In this document: in pieces, positions 53,475-61,207 of the stretch
Layout of the letters: the number at the start of each line of letters is the position of its first letter
Position numbering within the stretch: position 1 is the stretch's first letter
Assembly (NCBI GenBank): GCA_001931905.2
Contig: MSJI02000782.1
Location: 1-61,207, forward strand
Direction: 5' to 3'
From: Cladosporium sp. IMV 00045
Lineage: Eukaryota; Ascomycota; Dothideomycetes; Cladosporiales; Cladosporiaceae
Length of the DNA stretch: 61,207 bases
Position numbers and translations under genes: made by a program
Notes under the pieces: generated by a model
Told to the model about the DNA's origin: nothing
Databases searched by the model: none
Seen by the model: the letters and a program-made list of their open reading frames with translations, nothing else

Positions 53475-54337
53475 GGGCGAGGGATATGGGTGGTCGTAGT
53501 AGTGGGTTTTGTTTGGATGGTTTGAAGCACGAGGATGTCGAGACGTGCGATGATGGAAACAGTGGTAGGAGTAGTGGTGATATAGGAAAGTTCGAAAAGA
53601 ATTAATAGTTGGAATCTGCTCACTTTGTCTCTCTCGAACTTGGAAATCTTCTTTCTTCTTTCTGTAAAAGCACGTCTCATCTCCGTCTTCTTCGGGGTAT
53701 TCTGAACGACAAGAATAGAAAATTAAAAGTTCCTCTGAAACCTCACTCCCCAATCCATATTCGCGAATCTCTCGCACTCACGATCCTCCCTCCTCCGTGC
53801 ATGCATGATCTCCATACGCATCCCCTTCAAAGCAAGCAATGCATGGTAGTTGAAATCCGACAATACCTCAAAGACACGTCTTCCACAGCGTCGGCTCTTT
53901 CCCAAACAATGAAGCTTGGAAATCTTGTTTTCCCATGGCTGGGTCGTGATGCTCCCATCGAAATCTTCGAGTCTCTGACCTTTTCTGACTGGCTGACGTT
54001 GGGCGAGAAGCTCATCTCTTTGCCTCTGGGTCTATCTCTCTGTGTGGTGTCTGGTCTTCCTTTGCGATCCGGATGTGGCGGTTGCGTAGCTGTTGAGCTG
54101 ACACTGGTAAGAATATTGGGCGGGTATTATCACGCCTTGAAGAGGCGGGCATTAGGCGAGCAATGAAGACGCAATGTTTTTGGCCTCGTATAGCTCTTGT
54201 TCGTAATGCGGGTTCCCACACTATAGCCATTAAAGGCTCGCCCTTGCTGCCCGCGGGATCAGCTCATCCATATTGTATCTTCAGCTTCCCTCAAACTGAA
54301 ACCTCTCATTCCCTTCCAATGGACTGTCTCTCCATAC
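53475..54337. other. Convergent intergenic region
   Basis: A 185-codon frame (53609-54166, +) spans most of it, but it lacks domains, has no homologue I recognise, and overlaps frames on the other strand. It is left uncalled. Confidence 0.5.
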
Positions 54338-55651
54338 TCAATCCATCTTCCAATGCAACCCATCATCACTCTCCTTCCCCAAATACAGCTCCACAGCATA
54401 CAGCGCCATCGTGCCCGCCAAATTCGCCCAGCGCCACGCATTTCCATCGCCCTCGCCGCCCTGCGTCGTCCACCACTCGCCGGGGTGATCCGCAGAAGCG
54501 GAAGCGAAGTGCTGCATGAGCAGACTCGTGTAAACGGCGATCAAGATGCTCGGGCTGAAATACGACAGAAAAGCCATGGCGCCGCTGACGCCGTCGCTGT
54601 CTTCCAGGGAGGGCGATTCGGAGAGGGCACGTGCGCCGGATTCGCGCACCGCGGGGATGATGCGTGCCGCGCTGTAGAGGACGGCGAGGCGGTAGGCGAG
54701 CGAGATTATTACGGATGGGGTGATGGTGCGCAGGGCGGCGAGGATGAAGCCGAAGGCTGAGTGGAGGGCCGTCGGGAGGGTAGAGAGGGCTTGGAGCATG
54801 GTGGTGTAGGAGGCCATGAGGATTGGAGGGAGGGGTGGGAAGTCGTCTGCTGTGGGTTGGAGGGGGGTGGATGAGGAGTCGGCCGAGGGTTGGTAGTCGG
54901 TGAAGATCTGGTAAATGCACAGAGTGATGTAGGCGAAGAGGAGGGAGGACTCGACCACGTTGCCTCTGCCGGAGCCGATGCCCCAGGCGCAGAGGAAGAA
55001 GGCGCAGGTTATGGCGATGCCGATCAGGATGGCGTCTTGGCTGTCGATGCCCGGGAAGGTGGTGATGCGCCAGATGAAGTAGAACGAGCTGCTGAAGATG
55101 CTCGCGGACAAGACGAGCAAGCCGATCATCCAGCCGTCGCCGCCTTCGCCGTTGACAAGGTAGCGAGTGACTTGGCCGGCAGCTTGAATCACGAGCAAGC
55201 TGCAGAATCCCTCGACCAGCTGGAAGACAGGTGTCGAGTACCTCAACAATTTGTCCCATCCTCCGAGCGTTGTCATTTCCAGCAGACCGTCCCTACCAAA
55301 CACCCAGTCTTTCAATGTCGGGTGCTGCTGGAGCGGCTTGGTGGCATTGTAGATAGCCCTCGACACCCAGCTTGGCTCCTCCCCATTCTCCACGCTGAAT
55401 TTGTTGAGGCTCCAGATGAGCAGAGTGGGTATGACGATAGTCTGCAGGCCGGCCAGGAAACGAACACCAGCTTTCCTCCATCTTGACTCGTCAGGTGTCG
55501 CGACGCGCATGCAGCTCAGGATGAAGTAGTAGGAGGCCAGGGACAGGCTGAAAGCCAGCCCGCAAGTGCGGCCGCCGACATCGAAGGCGAGAGGGATGGT
55601 GAAGACGATAGCGAACAGGAACAGGGCGCTGCCCAGGAATCGGAGGATCAT
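54338..55651 (-). CDS. ICE2: ICE2 family ER membrane protein
   Basis: Intronless 437-aa polytopic protein. Segments in order: ILRFLGSALFLFAIVFTIPL; TCGLAFSLSLASYYFILSC; AGLQTIVIPTLLIWSL; STPVFQLVEGFCSLLVIQAA followed by GQVTRYLVN; WMIGLLVLSASIFSSSFYFI; ILIGIAITCAFFLCAW; NVVESSLLFAYITLCIYQIF. The blocks STPxFxLxEGF and VxESSLLFAYIxxCIYxI align with yeast Ice2. In yeast, Ice2 maintains cortical ER, promotes ER membrane growth by inhibiting the Nem1-Spo7 lipin phosphatase, and helps channel lipid-droplet neutral lipids into membrane synthesis. A Ser/Thr/Pro loop at about residue 260 and an acidic/Ser loop at about 345 are likely cytosolic. It is divergent from MYG1 with a 1-kb gap. Confidence 0.9.
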   Translation of the reverse strand: MILRFLGSALFLFAIVFTIPLAFDVGGRTCGLAFSLSLASYYFILSCMRVATPDESRWRKAGVRFLAGLQTIVIPTLLIWSLNKFSVENGEEPSWVSRAIYNATKPLQQHPTLKDWVFGRDGLLEMTTLGGWDKLLRYSTPVFQLVEGFCSLLVIQAAGQVTRYLVNGEGGDGWMIGLLVLSASIFSSSFYFIWRITTFPGIDSQDAILIGIAITCAFFLCAWGIGSGRGNVVESSLLFAYITLCIYQIFTDYQPSADSSSTPLQPTADDFPPLPPILMASYTTMLQALSTLPTALHSAFGFILAALRTITPSVIISLAYRLAVLYSAARIIPAVRESGARALSESPSLEDSDGVSGAMAFLSYFSPSILIAVYTSLLMQHFASASADHPGEWWTTQGGEGDGNAWRWANLAGTMALYAVELYLGKESDDGLHWKMD

Positions 55652-56659
55652 GCTTCGGCGGGGTCTTGGGCGAGGAGTGGAGGGGTGGTTGTTGTTGACG
55701 ATCTCAGGATTTGTAGGAGCAGGCGCGTGGGCGCCAGTGAGGTTTGGGTCGAGCCAGCGTTTTTAGGATGCTTCCTGGGTGGGAGCGAGCGTAGGACGGG
55801 GGGGAAAGTGAACGAGCGAGAGACGGAGAAGAAGCTCAAGGTTGTCGCGTGGGTGTTATTTCTCGCGTGGTGCCGCTGACCGCTCCTTCTCTGGTGGAAG
55901 GTGACTTGACTTGATTTGACTTGACTTCTTTGAGTAGCGTGACGGGTGGGGCAGGGCCTGGTGTGAATTATTGCGGTACGGAATAGAGTGCAGGGCGGAT
56001 GGGCACGTGCGAGGCTGTTTGGCAGTAGGGCACAGTAGTGAATACACGGAAATTATTGCGTGTGGCAGGTGAGAATTGGGTATTATCTGCTGTGCTTGTT
56101 GACGCTGCGTCTGATGTGTGTAGGTCAGGCCAGGTCAGGCATACACATCGCAGCACGCAAGAGGTCAAGTGTCGCGTGCAAGCCTGGCGCGCCAGCAGAA
56201 AGCAGGATTTCCTGGCACACGTCTAGATCCATCACCTGTGATCTTATCTTGATTTTCTTCTTGGATACCATCAATATCATTTTAGCTGGGCGGGCATAAG
56301 CTGGGTTTCTCTCTTAAACCCAAGCAGGTTATAGATGTAGGTCTGTGTTGTCTGCACGCGGTAGGTCGGAGTCGTGCATCACATCTGCACGCATCATATC
56401 TGGCAGAAGCATAATAACAACAAGAAGAGCCAAGGCAAATGTTGCCGCCAGCCAGTCACTTGCGGCTCGAGATTCTGTCTCTCATCAGTTCTGCCATCGC
56501 ACCGCGGCAGGGCGCTTTCACATGCTTGTTGCCTGAGGCCGACATTGTGTCTGCCTGAAGTCCCCTCAATAATGCTGACCGCGGCGGCAGAAATACTTTG
56601 ATGTTTTTGGGCAGGGCAAAACAGCGGCATTGGACGAGGCCGACAGGAAAGGTGGATAC
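55652..56659. other. Divergent promoter, ICE2 / MYG1
   Basis: Contains a small TTGAC-rich repeat (GACTTGACTTGATTTGACTTGACTT) at about 55902-55926, written here only as a landmark, and a CAGGTCAGGC-type repeat near 56127. No gene. Confidence 0.6.
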
Positions 56660-57928
56660 ATGAGGCCAGCAATCTTCGCGACCAGCATCGCTCGCTCTAG
56701 AATTTCCTTGTACTCACTGTCTAGACATTCCATCCTCACTTCCATTAAACATACACCAGCAACAAAATCTCCCTTCCACCGCACATACTCGTCCCCCTCC
56801 AACAACACCATCCTCCCTCACATGTCCGCGCCCGAAGCTAAGCGCATCAAGATGGCAGACGGCACCAAGGCTCCCGTCATCGGCACCCACAACGGCCACT
56901 TCCACGCCGACGAGGCTCTGGCCGTCTACCTCCTCCGCCTCCTCCCCCGGTACGCCAACAGCTCGCTCATCCGCACCCGCGACGCCGAAGTCCTCAAGAC
57001 CTGCGACATCGTCTGCGACGTCGGCGGCGTCCACGACCACGATGCGAAGCGATACGACCACCACCAGCGCGAGTTCAGCGCCGTCTTCCCCGGCAGCGCG
57101 ACCAAGCTGAGCAGCGCCGGCCTCGTCTGGATGCACTACGGCAAGGACATCATCGAAGCCGTGACCGGTCTCGCCGTCTCAGACGCCAACAACGACCTCC
57201 TCTACAACAAGCTCTACGCCGACTTCATTGAAGCCTTCGACGCAAACGACAACGGCATCCCCATCTACGACCCCGCCGCCCTCCGCAGCGCAGGCATCGA
57301 GAAGCGCTTCTCCGACAAAGGCTTCAGCATGGCCGGCGTAGTGAACCGCTTCAACTACGCCTCCCTCGAGCCCCGCAACGCCGCCAAAGCCAGCGTGAGC
57401 GCCGGCGCGGCCGCCGAGCCCAAGCAAAAGACTCAAGAAGAAGAAGACACCCGCTTCCAGAAAGCCAGCAACTTCGTCGGCGAGCAATTCGTCTCCGAGC
57501 TGCTCGACAAGTCCACCTCCTGGCTGCCCGCGCGCGAAGTCGTCAAGCAAGCCTTCCTCGACCGCACGCAGCACGACGCGCAAGGCCGCATCATCGTCAT
57601 CCCCTGGAAGCCCGAGGGCGTGCCCTGGATGGACCACCTGTACGCTCTTGAAGAGGAGAACAAGGCCCAGGGCAGCGTGCTGTACGCTCTCTTCGCGGAG
57701 AACGGCGAGCCGGACAGCAAGTGGCGCATTCGCGCCGTGAGCCTCGAGCCCGGCAGTTTTGAGAACAGGAAGGGCCTGGCGGAGGCTTGGAGGGGTGTCA
57801 GGGACGAGGAGCTGAGTAAGGTCTCGGGCGTGCCGGGTGCGGTTTTCGTGCATGCCAGCGGGTTCATTGGTGGCAATGCTACGTTCGAGGGTGCGCTGCA
57901 GATGGCGAAGTTGAGCGCTGACATGTAG
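56660..57928 (+). CDS. MYG1: MYG1 family exonuclease
   Basis: Intronless; 422 aa from ATG 56660, or 368 aa from a second in-frame ATG at 56822. The first start gives an Arg/Ser/Ile-rich, acid-free N-terminus (MRPAIFATSIARSRISLYSL) typical of a mitochondrial presequence. The second (MSAPEAKRIKM) begins with a basic patch. The DHH-like catalytic domain shows IGTHNGHFHADEALAVYLL, CDIVCDVGGVHDHDAKRYDH and the DHH core in YDHHQREF. Later blocks are FIEAFDANDNGIPIYD, RFSDKGFSMAGVVNRFN, IIVIPWKPEGVPWMDHLY and GAVFVHASGFIGGN. Human MYG1 is a 3'-5' RNA exonuclease found in nucleus and mitochondria that helps coordinate translation. Alternative starts offer a simple route to dual location here (inference). 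Confidence 0.93.
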   Translation: MRPAIFATSIARSRISLYSLSRHSILTSIKHTPATKSPFHRTYSSPSNNTILPHMSAPEAKRIKMADGTKAPVIGTHNGHFHADEALAVYLLRLLPRYANSSLIRTRDAEVLKTCDIVCDVGGVHDHDAKRYDHHQREFSAVFPGSATKLSSAGLVWMHYGKDIIEAVTGLAVSDANNDLLYNKLYADFIEAFDANDNGIPIYDPAALRSAGIEKRFSDKGFSMAGVVNRFNYASLEPRNAAKASVSAGAAAEPKQKTQEEEDTRFQKASNFVGEQFVSELLDKSTSWLPAREVVKQAFLDRTQHDAQGRIIVIPWKPEGVPWMDHLYALEEENKAQGSVLYALFAENGEPDSKWRIRAVSLEPGSFENRKGLAEAWRGVRDEELSKVSGVPGAVFVHASGFIGGNATFEGALQMAKLSADM

Positions 57929-58345
57929 AGGGATTACGTTGGGGGGAAATCAAAGGTCACGACGCCCATGAAAAGGAAAAAGTTTAGGGATAGACGAAAA
58001 GAGAAAAGGAAATAAAAAAATGAAAATAAAAACATATCAAAAGACACCCCAATGTCTCATCCTGCCAAAGTCGTTCAAGCCGCTTCCTCGAAAATGAGAA
58101 CCATCGAAACTTTGACCGAGAACATCCTCTCACGAAAAAGACGAGCAAGGCCAGACTTCAATTCACTTCCACACAAAAGTTTTCACCAGAAATGAAAAAA
58201 AGCAAGAGCCCAAAATCCGGAGTCCAAAGACGTTTGGTAACGATTTACTTCGGCATTCATGACATTTGCTTTATCGATATTGCTTTCATTCTTCATCTTC
58301 GTATTTGTATTCATCTTTCATTCCTTTACATGCATGGGGAAACCC
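57929..58345. other. Convergent 3' region, MYG1 / ALG11
   Basis: A-rich stretch at about 57965-58035 after the MYG1 stop, suitable for 3'-end formation. No gene. Confidence 0.6.
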
Positions 58346-60034
58346 CTACCTCTCCTTCTTTCCCTCCGCCGCGCCCCTCTCCAACCCAACCAGCCCCTCC
58401 AACTGCTTCAACCAAGCCTCGCTGAAGACTTCCTCGGAAAACCTCTTGCCGCTCTCGCGCGAGCGCAGACGCATGGCGAGCGTTTCCTCGGGCGACAGGT
58501 CGAGAGCTTTGGCGAAGCCTTCCGCGAACTCGTCGGGGGTGGAGGCGTGGAAGCCTGTGTTGAGATGCATCGTTAGTTGGGGCTTGGTCTTGCGTCCGAA
58601 GCAATACAATGACTTACCAGTCGGCTTCCCATCAATCGGAATGACAATATCCTCCTTCGGCCCACCCGAATTGTTGACGACGGAAATGAGGCCTGCGGCT
58701 TGGTATTCCACCACGCCGATGCCGAAGTGCTCGTTCCACATCCCGTTCACGCCGACGGAGCTCGTTTTCAGGTACTCGAGAATCTGGGGCCATTTGGCGT
58801 TGACGACGAACTCGACGTTCTCTTTGATCTCTTGAGCCTGCAGGCGAAGCTTGTACACGCGCTTTTCGTCCGAATCGTCGCGCACGGAGCCGACGAGGAT
58901 GAGTTTTGGTTGGGGCTCGGAGGAGGTTGTGGTGAGGTGTTTGTAGGATTTGAGGAAGGCGCGGAAGGCGTCGATGATCATCTGGTGGCACTTTTCGGGG
59001 CGGAATTGGGCGATGTAGAGGAGGTTGCGGGTCCGCGTGGATTTCTCGCTTGCCGCGTCGATGGGGATTTTTTGCTCCAGTTCGCCCACCGCGCAGGGAG
59101 GGTAGACGACGCTGATGGCGTGCTTTTTGCCGCGCTTGGTGCGCGCGCTGCCCCAGAGTTGCGAGACGTGGTTCTGCGTCCAGCTGCTGTTTGTCATTAC
59201 GACGTCGACGTTGCCGCCTACCCAGCTGTACAGTTTGGCGAAGAGTTCCCAGTAGAGCTGCTTTGCTTTGCCGCGCAGGCCTTTGCCCATGCCGGCGTTG
59301 ACGCCGCGGTTGCTGGATACTTCGTCTTGGAGGCTGCTGAGCATGTCGGTTGAGATGGTCGGGTAGTGGACATAGGCGCCTGTGGGGACGGTGGGGAAGA
59401 GCCATTTGCATGTTGCGAGTGTGAAGGCGTAGCCCATGGTGTCGATGAAGATGTCGGGTGCCAGCAAGGTGAAGGCGTCCCACGCTAGGAGAATGGAACC
59501 GAGGGACTGGCCGAGGAGAGTGAAATGCGGCCATGTGCTTGGGAGGACGTAGTCGCGGGTGCTCAGGTAGAGGAAGCAGATACGGGAGGAATTGAGGTGG
59601 ATGTTGAAGCGGTTACGGACGTTGGTGATAATCTGCTCTTTGCTCGCGTCATGGTCGCCCGTATACACGACGCACAGCGAGTTGGGATACCGTTGCTGGG
59701 TGGCCAGAATGGCGGCGAAGAGCACACGTTCGCCTCCTCCACCGGCGTTGCAGAAGGGGTGGAAGAACCCAATGACTCCCTTGAACGAGGGGTCTGCTTG
59801 CACGGGTGTCTTACTCCCGGCGTTGACTTTCTCCCATTCCTCATCCGAGCCGTTATCCTGCTGTGCCTTCTCCTCCGATATGGCGCGCTGCAGCAGAAGT
59901 TCCCTCCTTTGCGTGGTTTTGCTCTTGATTTGGGATCCGCATAGTCGGCCAGTGAGTCGGAATGAATATGGCGTCAGAGCAATCGCCAGAACGGTCCCGA
60001 TGAATATAGCCAGCATGGTGAAGAGGAGCGCCAT
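58346..60034 (-). CDS. ALG11: ALG11 alpha-1,2-mannosyltransferase
   Basis: Two exons, 60034-58618 and 58554-58346 (541 aa). One N-terminal membrane anchor (MLAIFIGTVLAIALTPYSF). The GT4 fold shows IGFFHPFCNAGGGGERVLFA (the hallmark ALG11 Gly-rich block), LLAWDAFTLLAPDIFIDTMG, GAYVHYPTISTDML, NVDVVMTNSSWTQNHV, NLLYIAQFRPEKCHQMI and the E-x7-E motif EHFGIGVVEYQAAG. It acts on the cytosolic face of the ER, adding the fourth and fifth mannoses (alpha-1,2) to Man3GlcNAc2-PP-dolichol from GDP-Man in N-glycan assembly. The 63-bp intron is in frame and contains no stop, so the unspliced frame would add 21 residues between KPT and FHASTPDEF; splicing restores the conserved spacing. Confidence 0.95.
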   Translation of the reverse strand: MALLFTMLAIFIGTVLAIALTPYSFRLTGRLCGSQIKSKTTQRRELLLQRAISEEKAQQDNGSDEEWEKVNAGSKTPVQADPSFKGVIGFFHPFCNAGGGGERVLFAAILATQQRYPNSLCVVYTGDHDASKEQIITNVRNRFNIHLNSSRICFLYLSTRDYVLPSTWPHFTLLGQSLGSILLAWDAFTLLAPDIFIDTMGYAFTLATCKWLFPTVPTGAYVHYPTISTDMLSSLQDEVSSNRGVNAGMGKGLRGKAKQLYWELFAKLYSWVGGNVDVVMTNSSWTQNHVSQLWGSARTKRGKKHAISVVYPPCAVGELEQKIPIDAASEKSTRTRNLLYIAQFRPEKCHQMIIDAFRAFLKSYKHLTTTSSEPQPKLILVGSVRDDSDEKRVYKLRLQAQEIKENVEFVVNAKWPQILEYLKTSSVGVNGMWNEHFGIGVVEYQAAGLISVVNNSGGPKEDIVIPIDGKPTGKSLYCFGRKTKPQLTMHLNTGFHASTPDEFAEGFAKALDLSPEETLAMRLRSRESGKRFSEEVFSEAWLKQLEGLVGLERGAAEGKKER

Positions 60035-60406
60035 GGCAGGCAGGCTGCGAACTGTCGTCGTCAGATCAGGTAGGCGGCGGGGAACTGATTATATCATGTT
60101 TCGAGGAGTCAGACCAGGATAGGGCTGAACGTTAAGACCAAGACAGCTGTTGGTCTGGTGGATCTCTAAGCTCGACGTCACGCCCTTCGTTGTTTCTGGG
60201 CCCACCTCAACTGAGCCACTCGCGGATTCGCCCGCACCTGCAGCTGCTGCAAGCCACAGCTCGTCCCAGGAACGCCAGGGTCTCACATTTATCGGTAATC
60301 CTTACTTTCACTTCACATCACATGCATGCACTTTCACTTCCAATCCCACGTGCCAGTCAACCTCACCTGCCGCACCCTCCGCTGAGTGCGGCTCGCTCGC
60401 GCCAAC
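60035..60406. other. Divergent promoter, ALG11 / Cox18-like
   Basis: 372 bp between two start codons; no additional gene. Confidence 0.6.
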
Positions 60407-61207
60407 ATGCTGGCATCACGCGCTGCCTCTGGTAATGCGCGAAGGAAGGCATTCTGGCAGCTCCCATCCCACCTTCGCGTCCTCGCCCACCAGCAATCCT
60501 CCTCTCGATTCTTCTCCGCCTCGGCCTCTCGTAAGATCGACCCCGTGGAAATCGTCGCTACTCCTCCGCTTGTGGTCCTCAATGGCCTCCACGCTGTCGG
60601 CATCCCGTGGTATGCCGCTATTCCCATCTCAGCGATCCTCATCCGCGGCGTCTTTGGATACTATTTCTCAACCGTGCCCTCTCGGCGGCGCCAGCAAATT
60701 CGCAACAATCTGCTACCCTTGATCAGCCCCATTAGCCATCTGAATGCCTATGTGTACGAGGAAAAATTAAAACTCAAGGAGTACTTCTCCACCAATACGA
60801 AGTTCAGAACAGCAGCAGTCAGGGTCTGGGCGAGAATATGGCAGACTCATAAATTAGGCAAACAATTCGGCGCTCCACTGCTATCCTGGTCGTCCCCCCT
60901 GAACTTTGGCGCCCTGATAGCGTCGACCGAAGCAGTGAGGATCATGTGTGGTGCCAATACCGGGCTCCTGTCTATGCTGTTGGCGCCATTTACTTGGATA
61001 GGTAGATCCGTTGCGCCAGATTACTTTCCAAAAGCTGTGGATCCTGTTGAGAAAATGGCATACGAGATGGCGGAAAGAATGGAGCGTATGCGAGATCAGG
61101 CGCAAGGACAAGATGTGACTAGCGAGGCTGGTACCGACGCAGCATTGAGCAGTCTCCCAGACCATCTCATTGAGCCTGCTAGCTTCGCGGCGGGTTGGTT
61201 CGATCCT
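60407..61207 (+). CDS. Oxa1/YidC/Cox18-family mitochondrial insertase, 3' cut
   Basis: Open from ATG 60407 to the window end without a stop (267 codons seen). The first 45 residues are Arg/Ser/Ala-rich (MLASRAASGNARRKAFWQLP), a likely mitochondrial presequence. PLVVLNGLHAVGIPWYAAIP, followed by ISAILIRGVFGYYFSTVPSR, matches the first membrane segment and adjacent basic loop of Oxa1-type proteins; NFGALIASTEAVRIMCGAN and LLSMLLAPFTWIG lie in the later membrane region. Fungal proteins with this start are usually grouped with Cox18/Oxa2, which exports the Cox2 C-terminus across the inner membrane. Part of the usual core is divergent, so the Cox18 assignment is moderate. Nothing marks it as broken within the window. 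Confidence 0.7.
   Translation, partial: MLASRAASGNARRKAFWQLPSHLRVLAHQQSSSRFFSASASRKIDPVEIVATPPLVVLNGLHAVGIPWYAAIPISAILIRGVFGYYFSTVPSRRRQQIRNNLLPLISPISHLNAYVYEEKLKLKEYFSTNTKFRTAAVRVWARIWQTHKLGKQFGAPLLSWSSPLNFGALIASTEAVRIMCGANTGLLSMLLAPFTWIGRSVAPDYFPKAVDPVEKMAYEMAERMERMRDQAQGQDVTSEAGTDAALSSLPDHLIEPASFAAGWFDP

Noticed and set aside
53609..54166. 185-codon plus-strand frame between the Hsp70-like pseudogene and ICE2
   Set aside because: No domain, no recognisable relatives, competing frames on the other strand; insufficient support for a gene.
54366..55259. 297-codon minus-strand frame inside ICE2
   Set aside because: Same strand as ICE2 but a different frame; Arg/His/Leu/Pro-rich translation with no hydrophobic pattern.

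Overview
The window is nuclear DNA of a filamentous ascomycete (Pezizomycotina). Genes sit on both strands with 0.15-2 kb gaps and no operons. Introns are short (about 45-75 bp, mostly GTAAGT/GTATGT...AG). The gene content is typically fungal: Zn2Cys6 regulator, SUR7/PalI-type membrane protein, GH76 mannanase-like enzyme, PTH11/rhodopsin-like receptor protein, isopenicillin N acyltransferase-like protein, ICE2 and NEM1. A Dothideomycete is plausible but not provable from sequence alone. I support 26 apparently intact or edge-truncated protein genes, two decayed genes, a 99-bp tandem array and several dispersed repeats.

Layout. 0-8 kb: 3' part of a TCP11/SOK1-type gene (cut by the left edge), a secreted PI-PLC-X-like protein (-) and a SUR7/PalI-like membrane protein (+). 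8.7-14.2 kb: four metabolic genes, namely MmgE/PrpD (cis-aconitate decarboxylase-like), a CMD/AhpD-like protein, a uridine/pantothenate-kinase-like P-loop kinase and a peroxisomal FAD amine oxidase ending in SKL. 14.8-16.9 kb: an ankyrin-repeat gene broken by a frameshift, an in-frame stop and a second frameshift. 17.4-23 kb: GH76 enzyme, penDE-like acyltransferase (-) and a divergent polysaccharide deacetylase (+). 23.5-27.3 kb: housekeeping pair NEM1 (-) and GCD7/eIF2B-beta (+). 27.7-28.7 kb: ten copies of a 99-bp repeat. 28.9-35.4 kb: rhodopsin-like membrane protein, second polysaccharide deacetylase, peroxisomal acyl-CoA oxidase (SKL). 36.2-42.8 kb: GH3 beta-glucosidase in six proposed exons, then a Tri3-like acyltransferase. 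43.4-51.5 kb: methionyl-tRNA synthetase, then SDR / Zn2Cys6 regulator / SDR. 52.2-61.2 kb: a decayed Hsp70-like gene with a purine-rich repeat, ICE2, MYG1, ALG11, and an Oxa1/Cox18-type gene cut by the right edge.

How the genes relate. Conserved housekeeping genes (TCP11, NEM1, GCD7, MES1, ICE2, MYG1, ALG11, COX18-like) alternate with accessory metabolic genes and decay or repeat zones. NEM1 and ICE2 belong to one ER-lipid pathway (Ice2 restrains the Nem1-Spo7 lipin phosphatase in yeast), though they lie about 29 kb apart. Two enzymes carry a C-terminal SKL. The acyltransferase/deacetylase divergent pair and the SDR/regulator/SDR trio are the best candidates for small co-regulated groups. I found no PKS, NRPS, CRISPR array or complete transposon. 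Splice sites were placed by reading frame and family continuity without transcript data.
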